From NCBI RefSeq assembly GCF_900104785.1, contig NZ_LT629733.1:2645001-2709000 (forward strand): a stretch of 64,000 bases of DNA. Reading direction: 5' to 3'. The notes below the pieces were generated by a model. The model saw nothing but the letters and a program-made list of their open reading frames with translations, was not told where the DNA came from and ran no database searches. Below, piece after piece: positions 1-6,692 of this stretch. Source of the stretch: Formosa sp. Hel1_31_208. GTDB lineage: Bacteria; Bacteroidota; Bacteroidia; Flavobacteriales; Flavobacteriaceae. Both the position numbers and the translations under genes were made by a program. How positions within the stretch are numbered: position 1 is the stretch's first letter; every line of letters starts with the position of its first letter.

Positions 1-76
1 GAACCTCATTTGATTCTAAAACAATTTACTTAATGTTATGAAAAACATTATTAATGTATTATCTCATACATTATTA

Positions 77-107
77 TTGTATGAAATTATATAAGATACT
101 ATCTTTG
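77..107 (+). promoter_or_regulatory. Promoter of the thrS-infC-rpmI-rplT cluster
   Basis: A TATCTTTG box at 100-107 matches the Bacteroidota -7 consensus TAnnTTTG, and a TTG at 77-79 lies 20 bases upstream, the usual spacing for the -33 element. Transcription would begin a few bases after 107, giving a short leader before the thrS ATG at 131. The call rests on the motif match only. Confidence 0.55.
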
Positions 108-130
108 CTAACCTAATTACTGACTTAACT

Positions 131-2074
131 ATGATAAATATTACTTTACCTGATGGAACTATTAAAACTTTCGAAGCAGGAATAACTCCCATGGAAGTTG
201 CTAAAAATATAAGTGAAGGGTTTGCACGAAATGTTATTTCAGCAAATTTCAATAGTGAAACTATAGAAACATCTACTCCTATATTAAATGATGGCTCTTT
301 AGTTTTGTACACATGGTCAAATAAAGAAGGTAAAAAAGCGTTTTGGCATTCAAGTTCTCACGTCTTAGCTCAAGCATTAGAAGAACTCTATCCTGGAATA
401 AAGCTATCTATTGGACCAGCCATAGAAAATGGGTTTTATTATGATGTTGATTTTGGTGAAAGTACTATTTCAGAAAAAGATTTCAAAAACATCGAAAATA
501 AGATGATAGAAATCGCCAGAGGAAAGCACGAGTTTAAAATGCGATCAGTATCCAAAGGAGATGCTTTGTCATTATATAAGTCTCAAAACAATGAATATAA
601 AGTTGAGTTAATTGAAAATCTAGAAGACGGCACTATTACATTTTGTGATCATTCAACATTTACAGATTTATGCAGAGGTGGCCATATTCCAAATACAGGT
701 ATTATAAAAGCCGTTAAACTTTTATCGGTTGCGGGTGCCTATTGGAGAGGTGATGAAAACAATAAACAACTCACTCGCGTTTATGGTATTTCGTTTCCGA
801 AGCAAAAAGAACTGACAGAATATCTACATTTATTAGAGGAAGCAAAAAAACGAGATCACAGAAAACTTGGAAAAGAACTTGAGTTGTTTACTTTTTCACA
901 AAAAGTAGGTCAAGGACTCCCATTATGGTTACCAAAAGGTGCCGCTCTGAGAGAACGTTTAGAAAACTTTCTAAAAAGTGCCCAGAAAAAAGCCGGATAT
1001 GAAATGGTTGTTACGCCTCATATCGGACAAAAAGAGCTTTATGTTACATCTGGTCATTTTGCTAAATACGGTGAAGACAGTTTTCAACCTATTAAAACAC
1101 CAAATGAAGGTGAAGAATTCTTGCTAAAACCAATGAATTGCCCTCATCATTGTGAAATATATAATACAAAACCCTTTTCATATAAAGAACTACCTAAACG
1201 CTATGCTGAGTTTGGCACAGTATATAGGTATGAGCAAAGTGGTGAATTACATGGTCTTACTAGAGTAAGAGGCTTCACTCAAGATGATGCGCATATTTTT
1301 TGTACACCTGATCAACTTGATAAAGAATTTAAAGACGTTATAGATCTTGTGTTATATGTCTTTGGCTCTTTAGGTTTTGAAAACTTTAAGGCTCAAGTAT
1401 CACTAAGAGACCCTAATAATCCAGAAAAATATATTGGTAGTGATGAGAACTGGAAAAAAGCAGAAGATGCTATTCTCAGTGCAGCAATTGATAAAGGATT
1501 AGATTATGTTGTGGAGACTGGTGAAGCGGCCTTTTATGGTCCGAAATTGGATTTTATGGTTAAAGATGCTTTAGGCAGAAATTGGCAACTTGGAACAATT
1601 CAAGTGGATTACAATTTACCTGAACGTTTCGATTTAACCTATAAAGGAAGTGATAATGAACTTCATCGGCCAGTTATGATTCATCGCGCACCGTTTGGAA
1701 GTATGGAACGCTTTATTGCCATTTTACTAGAGCATACGGGAGGTAACTTCCCTCTTTGGTTAATGCCAGAACAAGTTATTGTACTGTCGTTAAGTGAGAA
1801 ATATGAAAAATACAGTGAAAAAGTTTTAAATTTGCTAGAAAATAACGAAATTCGCGCCCTCGCAGATAATAGAAATGAAACGATCGGTAAGAAAATCCGT
1901 GAAGCCGAAATGAACAAAATACCGTTTATGGTTATTATTGGCGAGAACGAAGAAAACGAGAATAAGATTTCTGTCAGAAAACATGGAGGTGAAGATTTAG
2001 GCATGATTAGTGTAGAAGAGTTTTCACAAATTATTGACAAAGAAATCAATAGAACATTAAAAACATTTAAGTAA
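131..2074 (+). CDS. thrS: Threonine--tRNA ligase
   Basis: Cytoplasmic class II synthetase that charges tRNA-Thr. The 647-residue product has the full bacterial layout: an N-terminal TGS domain (about 1-62), the editing domain with HSSSH (H73, H77) and CRGGH (C181, H185), the catalytic core with zinc ligand Cys337 in MNCPHH, the late [11 protein letters not shown] motif, and a C-terminal anticodon-binding domain. The ATG at 131 gives the expected start MINITLPDG and lies just after a good promoter. It is followed after 27 bases by infC, then rpmI and rplT, an order conserved across many bacteria. Family membership is clear; all zinc and editing residues that I checked are present. Confidence 0.98.
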   Translation: MINITLPDGTIKTFEAGITPMEVAKNISEGFARNVISANFNSETIETSTPILNDGSLVLYTWSNKEGKKAFWHSSSHVLAQALEELYPGIKLSIGPAIENGFYYDVDFGESTISEKDFKNIENKMIEIARGKHEFKMRSVSKGDALSLYKSQNNEYKVELIENLEDGTITFCDHSTFTDLCRGGHIPNTGIIKAVKLLSVAGAYWRGDENNKQLTRVYGISFPKQKELTEYLHLLEEAKKRDHRKLGKELELFTFSQKVGQGLPLWLPKGAALRERLENFLKSAQKKAGYEMVVTPHIGQKELYVTSGHFAKYGEDSFQPIKTPNEGEEFLLKPMNCPHHCEIYNTKPFSYKELPKRYAEFGTVYRYEQSGELHGLTRVRGFTQDDAHIFCTPDQLDKEFKDVIDLVLYVFGSLGFENFKAQVSLRDPNNPEKYIGSDENWKKAEDAILSAAIDKGLDYVVETGEAAFYGPKLDFMVKDALGRNWQLGTIQVDYNLPERFDLTYKGSDNELHRPVMIHRAPFGSMERFIAILLEHTGGNFPLWLMPEQVIVLSLSEKYEKYSEKVLNLLENNEIRALADNRNETIGKKIREAEMNKIPFMVIIGENEENENKISVRKHGGEDLGMISVEEFSQIIDKEINRTLKTFK

Positions 2075-2101
2075 AATAAGTTTAACTAAAATATATAAGT
2101 C

Positions 2102-2653
2102 ATAGCAATACGTAGAAGACACAACCCTAAGCGAGTAGTAAAAGAAGACCAGCACAAAATTAACTCTAAAATTAGAGCCGAAAAAGTACGACTTGTCGGT
2201 GACAACATAGAGGTAGGTATTTATTCGACTAAAGACGCTTTAGCCATTGCCGATGAGCAGGGCTTAGATCTTGTTGAAATATCACCAAAAGCTGATCCTC
2301 CTGTCTGTAAGGTTATGGATTACAAAAAGTTTCTTTATGAACAAAAGAAACGAGAAAAGGCACTAAAGGCAAAAGCCTCGAAAGTGACTGTAAAAGAAAT
2401 TCGTTTTGGTCCTCAAACTGATGATCACGATTACGAATTTAAAAAGAAACATGCTGAAAAGTTCCTGAAAGATGGTGCAAAACTCAAAGCTTTTGTTTTT
2501 TTTAAAGGACGTTCGATAATATTTAAAGAACAAGGTCAGATTTTATTGTTGCGATTAGCACAAGACCTTGAAGAGTTAGGTAAAGTTGAACAAATGCCTC
2601 GATTAGAAGGTAAGCGTATGACAATGTTCATTGCGCCAAAAAAAGTAAAATAA
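2102..2653 (+). CDS. infC: Translation initiation factor IF-3 starting on ATA
   Basis: IF-3 binds the 30S subunit, prevents premature joining of 50S and polices start-codon choice. Reading from ATA at 2102 gives 183 residues beginning [20 protein letters not shown], the normal IF-3 N-domain, followed by the linker (PPVCKVMDY, about 66-74) and the C-domain (KEIRFGP onward). The first ATG in this frame, at 2315, is Met72 inside the linker and would delete the N-domain. A TAA at 2096-2098 closes the frame just upstream, and there is no ATG, GTG or TTG between it and 2315. A rare start is a known feature of infC, where IF-3 represses its own non-AUG initiation. The ATA start is inferred from this lack of alternatives. 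Confidence 0.95.
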   Translation: MAIRRRHNPKRVVKEDQHKINSKIRAEKVRLVGDNIEVGIYSTKDALAIADEQGLDLVEISPKADPPVCKVMDYKKFLYEQKKREKALKAKASKVTVKEIRFGPQTDDHDYEFKKKHAEKFLKDGAKLKAFVFFKGRSIIFKEQGQILLLRLAQDLEELGKVEQMPRLEGKRMTMFIAPKKVK

Positions 2654-2670
2654 GCTGAAAAGTTCAGCTT
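2652..2670 (+). terminator. Hairpin between infC and rpmI
   Basis: An 8-bp perfect stem (2652-2659 with 2663-2670) and a 3-base loop sits over the infC stop codon. There is no T-tract after it, so it is more likely an RNA-processing or stability hairpin or a weak attenuator than a full terminator. Confidence 0.35.
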
Positions 2671-2706
2671 TAAGATAATAAGCGAAACGTAAATAAAAAG
2701 GAGACA

Positions 2707-2904
2707 ATGCCTAAAATGAAAACAAAATCAAGTGCTAAGAAACGTTTTAAACTAACTGGCACTGGTAAGATTAAAAGAAAGCATGCTTTTAAGAGTCATA
2801 TTTTGACAAAAAAATCTAAAAAGCGAAAGCTAGCTTTAACTCATGACACTTTGGTACACAAAGCAGATGAGAACAATATTAAAACAATGTTACGTTTAAA
2901 GTAA
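2707..2904 (+). CDS. rpmI: 50S ribosomal protein L35
   Basis: Small basic protein of the large ribosomal subunit. The 65-residue length and the start [20 protein letters not shown] match L35 throughout, including the Lys/Arg-rich middle ([19 protein letters not shown]). It lies between infC and rplT, as in most bacteria, so infC, rpmI and rplT are very probably cotranscribed. The ATG at 2707 follows an AAGGAG-like stretch at 2698-2703, which is unusual in this largely Shine-Dalgarno-poor sequence. Nothing is missing or disrupted. Confidence 0.98.
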   Translation: MPKMKTKSSAKKRFKLTGTGKIKRKHAFKSHILTKKSKKRKLALTHDTLVHKADENNIKTMLRLK

Positions 2905-2908
2905 TATC

Positions 2909-2926
2909 GTTTTAATCGGTTAAAAC
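2909..2926 (+). promoter_or_regulatory. Hairpin in the rpmI-rplT gap
   Basis: A 7-bp perfect stem (2909-2915 with 2920-2926) with a TCGG loop lies in the 102-base gap before rplT. In several phyla L20 represses its own operon by binding a leader or intergenic structure. Whether this hairpin has that role cannot be told from sequence alone. Confidence 0.25.
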
Positions 2927-3006
2927 AAATTATAAACCCTGGAGTTAGGCAAAAAAATTTAGCAAGTGTCGAAAAGACCGCCTACTACAAAAAAACAATT
3001 TAAGAA

Positions 3007-3351
3007 ATGCCAAGATCAGTAAATTCAGTAGCAAAAAGGGCCAGAAGAAAAAAGGTTCTTAAGCAAGCAAAAGGTTACTTTGGAAGACGTAAAAACGTTT
3101 GGACAGTAGCGAAAAATGCGGTTGACAAAGCGATGCAATATTCGTATAGAGACCGTAGAGTAAAAAAGAGAACGTTCCGTTCGTTATGGATAATGCGTAT
3201 TAACGCAGGTGCAAGAATGCATGGAATGAGCTATTCAAAGTTTATGGGGAAATTAAAAGCTAATAATATCGAATTGAACCGAAAAGTTCTTGCAGATTTA
3301 GCAATGAATAATCCAGAAGCTTTTGAAGCCATAGTAAATAAAGTAAAGTAA
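3007..3351 (+). CDS. rplT: 50S ribosomal protein L20
   Basis: L20 is an early-assembly protein of the large subunit that binds 23S rRNA. The 114-residue product begins [19 protein letters not shown] and carries the long basic N-terminal extension followed by the compact domain (about 60-114, with [10 protein letters not shown] and SKFMGKLK). Length and sequence are typical. It is the last gene of the thrS-infC-rpmI-rplT block and is closed by a strong hairpin terminator at 3388-3417, after which the accessory island begins. The N-terminal basic tail is the rRNA-binding part in other species. Confidence 0.98.
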   Translation: MPRSVNSVAKRARRKKVLKQAKGYFGRRKNVWTVAKNAVDKAMQYSYRDRRVKKRTFRSLWIMRINAGARMHGMSYSKFMGKLKANNIELNRKVLADLAMNNPEAFEAIVNKVK

Positions 3352-3387
3352 GGCGTTCGCCTAAACAATAACAACAATTCGCTTATA

Positions 3388-3417
3388 AAACCGATTCAGA
3401 AATGAATCGGTTTTTTT
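3388..3417 (+). terminator. rplT terminator; left copy of an island-flanking repeat
   Basis: An 11-bp stem (3388-3398 with 3403-3413) with a GAAA loop is followed by a run of T, giving a strong intrinsic terminator. The whole element recurs at 10880-10914 with only two base differences over about 33 bases, so it also marks the left side of the accessory island. Confidence 0.85.
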
Positions 3418-3466
3418 ATGGTATAAATTAAAAAACGACATCCATTAATTCGTGTCAACATGTATA

Positions 3467-3498
3467 TAAAAAGCCAATCCTTGAAGAATTGGCTTTTT
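3467..3498. terminator. Bidirectional terminator after the repeat gene
   Basis: An AAAAGCCAAT / ATTGGCTTTT stem with A and T flanks would terminate transcription in both directions. On the minus strand it lies about 40 bases after the stop codon of the octapeptide-repeat gene, so it probably serves that gene and backs up the rplT terminator. Confidence 0.7.
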
Positions 3499-3540
3499 AC
3501 TTTCATGCATTAACATGACATGAGTTTTTTGCAATTAATT

Positions 3541-3855
3541 TTATTTTGGTATAATGCCTCCACCTTCTTTCGGTATGATGCCTCCACCTTCTTTCGGTAT
3601 GATGCCTCCACCTTCTTTCGGTATGATGCCTCCACCTTCTTTCGGTATGATGCCTCCACCTTCTTTTGGTATGATGCCTCCACCTTCTTTCGGTATGATG
3701 CCTCCACCTTCTTTCGGTATGATGCCTCCACCTTCTTTTGGAATGATGCCTCCACCTTCTTTCGGTATGATGCCTCCACCTTCTTTCGGTATGATGCCTC
3801 CGCCTTCCTTCGGAACGATAGAGTCTCCTTCCTTATGTTGTGATTGTTTAGCCAT
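3541..3855 (-). CDS. Octapeptide-repeat protein (GGGIIPKE)n
   Basis: I recognise no family. The 104-residue product has a short head (MAKQSQHKEGDSIVPKE) and then eleven copies of GGGIIPKE, the last lacking its final E. Each unit has glycines, two isoleucines, a proline and a Lys-Glu pair. There is no signal peptide or membrane segment, so it is predicted soluble. The minus frame is chosen because it starts outside the repeat and because the membrane protein at 5977-6684 carries the same motif (GSIIPKDG, RGIIPKDG). It is divergent from the TIR/caspase operon, with 106 bases between the starts. Repeated Ile pairs on an 8-residue period could stack as a beta-solenoid or fibre; that is inference. 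Confidence 0.65.
   Translation of the reverse strand: MAKQSQHKEGDSIVPKEGGGIIPKEGGGIIPKEGGGIIPKEGGGIIPKEGGGIIPKEGGGIIPKEGGGIIPKEGGGIIPKEGGGIIPKEGGGIIPKEGGGIIPK
3548..3835. repeat. 24-bp tandem repeat, 11 close copies plus one degenerate
   Basis: Twelve head-to-tail 24-bp units run from 3548 to 3835. Units 1-11 differ at only a few positions, such as one A/G change in unit 1 and TTTT for TTTC in two units; unit 12 (3812-3835) is degenerate and encodes the head of the minus-strand protein. A unit of 24 is a multiple of three, so gain or loss of copies keeps the frame. There are no spacers, which rules out a CRISPR array. Confidence 0.97.
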
Positions 3856-3961
3856 TATATAGTTTTTTAGGATTAATTATTTACTATATTAATAAAAATA
3901 TGTAAATTTAGCAAGCGATTTCCCCTTTATATAACAAACCTCCTAACTTAATTAATTGTAA

Positions 3962-5980
3962 ATGAACCTAAAAGGTTTTTTTAAAGAATGTCATAAAAAG
4001 GAAGTATTTAAAATGCTTTCAATTTATATTGTATCGAGCTGGGTGCTTCTTCAAGTCTTAGCACTGATATCAGAGCCTATTGGAATTCCTCAAAAGAGTA
4101 TCACGTACCTGATCGTAATTCTATTAGTTGGATTTCCTGTTTACATATATGGCATATGGAAATTTAAACTGCTCAAATACGAAATCCAGCAAACTGAAGA
4201 CCCTAATACTCCATACAACAAAAGTGCATTTCAAAAAATGTACTTTTCTTCTTTATTTGTGATTGGAATTATTTCTGGTATTTCAATAACACTAATTGTT
4301 AAAAATAGTTTTCAAACTAGTTTTTCCTTAGAAAAAATTGAAAGTAACAACAAAATTGCTGTATTAGAATTTGAGAACACAACCACAAATGAAAACCTCA
4401 ATAATGTTGGTAAAATAGCATCAAATTGGGTTATTCATGCGATAACTGAAAACCAACTTGGCCAAGTTATTTCTCCCAAATTGATAAATGATTACACCAG
4501 TATTTTAAAATCGAAAGCAGAAAATAAAGATCTCAATAACTTATTGAAAAATTATTTTAAACCTGATAAAGTAATTGTTGGTGTTTATTACGAAGAAAAT
4601 GGTAAGCTTTTACTTCAAGGCTCTATTAAAGATGGTTTAATTGATGAAACACTCATATCATTTGAAACCATTGTTTGCGATCCTAATTCGCCATTGGATT
4701 GTGCCGAAAAATTGAAGCAAGAAATTCTCGGTTATTTATCAACAGTCGGTAAACAAGATAATCTTGGCTATATTCTTAATAAAGATAATAAAACGATGTC
4801 GTCCTACTATGAGGAAACACCGCCTAACTATGAAGCGTATCAGTATCTTGTGAATGCACTCGAAAATAGAGGTAATGATAACATTTTTTTAGAATTAATA
4901 AATAAGTCGATAGCAACAGATCCTAGTTTCTTTGAACCAAAAATTCATAAGATCGCTTTCTACTATAATAAGGAACAGTACAAAATTGCAGATTCGCTAC
5001 GACTTTTAATTGACGTCAAATCAAAATTAAATAATCGACAAGAAAATATTATGTTGTTTTATGAGTCCATATTAAAAGGGAAAAATGATAAAGCCTATAG
5101 AGCTCACAGTGAAGAATATAAAAAAGCTTATAAAGACCTAGGAACTAATATGAGTCAAATGACCATTGCTTTGCAAAAGGTTAATCTTCCAGAAGACATT
5201 GAAAATATTTTCAATGAAATCCCCATGGAAGATCTAAATTTAGAAAATTGTTCGCGTTGTGGATATCGATATTATATGAAAAGCCTTGCTGATGTTGAAT
5301 TAGGTAAATATGAACAAGTGACTAAAACACTTTTACCAATTACTAATATTATTGAAGACAATTATTTAAAGCGCCCATTAATTAGTGCTTTTGTGAAATC
5401 AGGAAAATTTGTTGAATTGGAAAAATATCTATCCGATTATGAATTAATTGCCTCTCAAAATGACATAGACTATTTGATGGCTTTTACAGGCATCCAATTT
5501 ATAAATTCTAATCAAATCGAAGAAGCCAACAAATATTTCAACAAAATAATTACTAGTGAAAATTCAAATTTAGACCCCATTAATTTGGCACAAGCTTTTT
5601 ATTTTAAAGGTGACTTTATAAAAGCACAAGAACTCTATAAAACATTGCATGACAATAACCCAAGTAATATCAAATATGTAGTCCATTTAGCCATTAGCTA
5701 TTTTAACAACGGAAATTTTGAAGCTGCAAAAACATGCATAGATAAGTTGGATGGCTTAAGAGCAGATTATCAATTCGGCGCTATCGATTATGCTTGGGCT
5801 CAATATTACACGGTTATTGGAGATAAAGTCAAAGCTATCGAATTTCTTCTTAAGGCTGTTGTTCAAGGTTATGATTATACACCATCTACATTTCAAAATG
5901 ACCCCCATTTTAGAACGATTAAAGACAGTCCTGAATTCAATAATCGCATTATGAACTATTGGAAAAATAAAACATTATGA
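3962..5980 (+). CDS. Membrane-anchored TPR protein with TolB/FlgO-like segment
   Basis: First gene of the island operon, 672 residues. The N-terminus has two membrane segments (about 19-42 and 46-68) in the arrangement seen in large TPR/cyclase-like proteins whose tail starts with a short KR-rich stretch and a SSWVLLQV-type helix. A third segment lies at about 92-113. After it comes a segment opening IAVLEFENTT, like the IAVLPFEN start of TolB-N/FlgO-like domains, then helical repeats of TPR type to the C-terminus (for example LAISYFNNGNFEAAKTCIDK). No catalytic motif is seen. It overlaps the next gene by four bases. A sensor or scaffold role is inferred from the repeats and from the TIR and caspase neighbours. 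Confidence 0.75.
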   Translation: MNLKGFFKECHKKEVFKMLSIYIVSSWVLLQVLALISEPIGIPQKSITYLIVILLVGFPVYIYGIWKFKLLKYEIQQTEDPNTPYNKSAFQKMYFSSLFVIGIISGISITLIVKNSFQTSFSLEKIESNNKIAVLEFENTTTNENLNNVGKIASNWVIHAITENQLGQVISPKLINDYTSILKSKAENKDLNNLLKNYFKPDKVIVGVYYEENGKLLLQGSIKDGLIDETLISFETIVCDPNSPLDCAEKLKQEILGYLSTVGKQDNLGYILNKDNKTMSSYYEETPPNYEAYQYLVNALENRGNDNIFLELINKSIATDPSFFEPKIHKIAFYYNKEQYKIADSLRLLIDVKSKLNNRQENIMLFYESILKGKNDKAYRAHSEEYKKAYKDLGTNMSQMTIALQKVNLPEDIENIFNEIPMEDLNLENCSRCGYRYYMKSLADVELGKYEQVTKTLLPITNIIEDNYLKRPLISAFVKSGKFVELEKYLSDYELIASQNDIDYLMAFTGIQFINSNQIEEANKYFNKIITSENSNLDPINLAQAFYFKGDFIKAQELYKTLHDNNPSNIKYVVHLAISYFNNGNFEAAKTCIDKLDGLRADYQFGAIDYAWAQYYTVIGDKVKAIEFLLKAVVQGYDYTPSTFQNDPHFRTIKDSPEFNNRIMNYWKNKTL

Positions 5981-6684
5981 TCACATTTTTACAAGCTGCA
6001 GCAGAAAAAGGACAAAAGATAACTGAAGGATTAAAAGACACCGAGAAAACTGTTGATGATCCAAAAATTTTTCACGATATAATTAATTTACTCGATGTCA
6101 TCATTTGGCCAATTGCATTAATAATTGGCTTATATATGTTTAAAGATCATATCGGCAGAGTTATCAAGAGCTTAGGGTCAATTAAAGCGGGTGCATCTGG
6201 TTTTGAAATGAATTTTATGGAAAATAAGCTTGAAGAAGCTACTAAATTAATTGGCATCGGTTCATCTGGAATTATTTCTAAAGATGGTGGTTCTATCATA
6301 CCAAAAGATGGTAGAGGTATTATTCCAAAGGATGGCTCTGGGATGATCCCTAAAGATGGATCAGATATTACCCCAAAAAGCGAAGAATATAAGACATCAA
6401 AAAGAAGTAATGCTGAATCACCATATCAAGAACTAATGGAATTACAGGATGCTATCAATCAAAAACTATCTGATATTGCAACACAAAAAGGCATTCAGAA
6501 TACCGTTGGTCATTCAAATTTTGCATTGACTAGTGATTTATCTAACCTAGGCATAATAGATAAACATACATCGAGTAAGTTAAAAACTCTTATAGAGTTG
6601 AATACCCTAGGTCTTAATTCCCCCGAAATTACTCATGAACAAGTTTTTCAAATGAAAAGATTATTTAATAATATTTCCTTTTAA
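5977..6684 (+). CDS. Membrane protein with IIPKDG octapeptide repeats
   Basis: The 235-residue product has one clear membrane helix (about 38-56), a short linker, then five degenerate octapeptides at 97-135 (SGIISKDG, GSIIPKDG, RGIIPKDG, SGMIPKDG, SDITPKSE). These match the unit of the repeat protein at 3541-3855 in length and consensus. The C-terminal 90 residues look helical; the segment around LGIIDKHTSSKLKTLIELN recalls small helical domains of prokaryotic conflict proteins, but I cannot assign one. The ATG overlaps the stop of the gene before it, and the caspase gene starts 8 bases after it. A likely role is to dock the soluble repeat protein at the membrane (inference). Confidence 0.7.
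   Translation: MITFLQAAAEKGQKITEGLKDTEKTVDDPKIFHDIINLLDVIIWPIALIIGLYMFKDHIGRVIKSLGSIKAGASGFEMNFMENKLEEATKLIGIGSSGIISKDGGSIIPKDGRGIIPKDGSGMIPKDGSDITPKSEEYKTSKRSNAESPYQELMELQDAINQKLSDIATQKGIQNTVGHSNFALTSDLSNLGIIDKHTSSKLKTLIELNTLGLNSPEITHEQVFQMKRLFNNISF
6265..6381 (+). repeat. Degenerate octapeptide repeat inside the membrane protein
   Basis: Five 24-bp units encode (S/G/R)(G/S)(I/M)I(P/S)KDG-type octapeptides. At the DNA level they have diverged from each other and from the near-perfect array at 3548-3835, whereas the protein consensus is kept. This suggests selection on the peptide rather than recent copying. Confidence 0.8.
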
Positions 6685-6692
6685 ATTAAAAT

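Noticed and set aside
64..312. Minus-strand ORF of 82 residues.
   Set aside because: It lies over the thrS promoter and start; composition is that of a shadow frame.
2315..2653. 112-residue IF-3 starting at the ATG at 2315.
   Set aside because: This would remove the conserved N-domain, which is encoded in frame from 2102.
3548..3835. CRISPR-like array.
   Set aside because: Units are directly adjacent with no spacers, and no cas genes are in the window.
3510..3862. Plus-strand and second minus-strand open frames through the 24-bp repeat (MPPPSFG-type, STFFRYDA-type and EASYRKKV-type repeats).
   Set aside because: A 24-bp unit keeps every frame open. Only the minus frame at 3541-3855 starts outside the array and matches the octapeptide of the neighbouring membrane protein.
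6265..6381. Known bacterial amyloid signalling motif (BASS or RHIM) in the octapeptide.
   Set aside because: The IIPK(D/E)G unit does not match the RHIM core or any BASS form that I remember, so only the analogy is kept.
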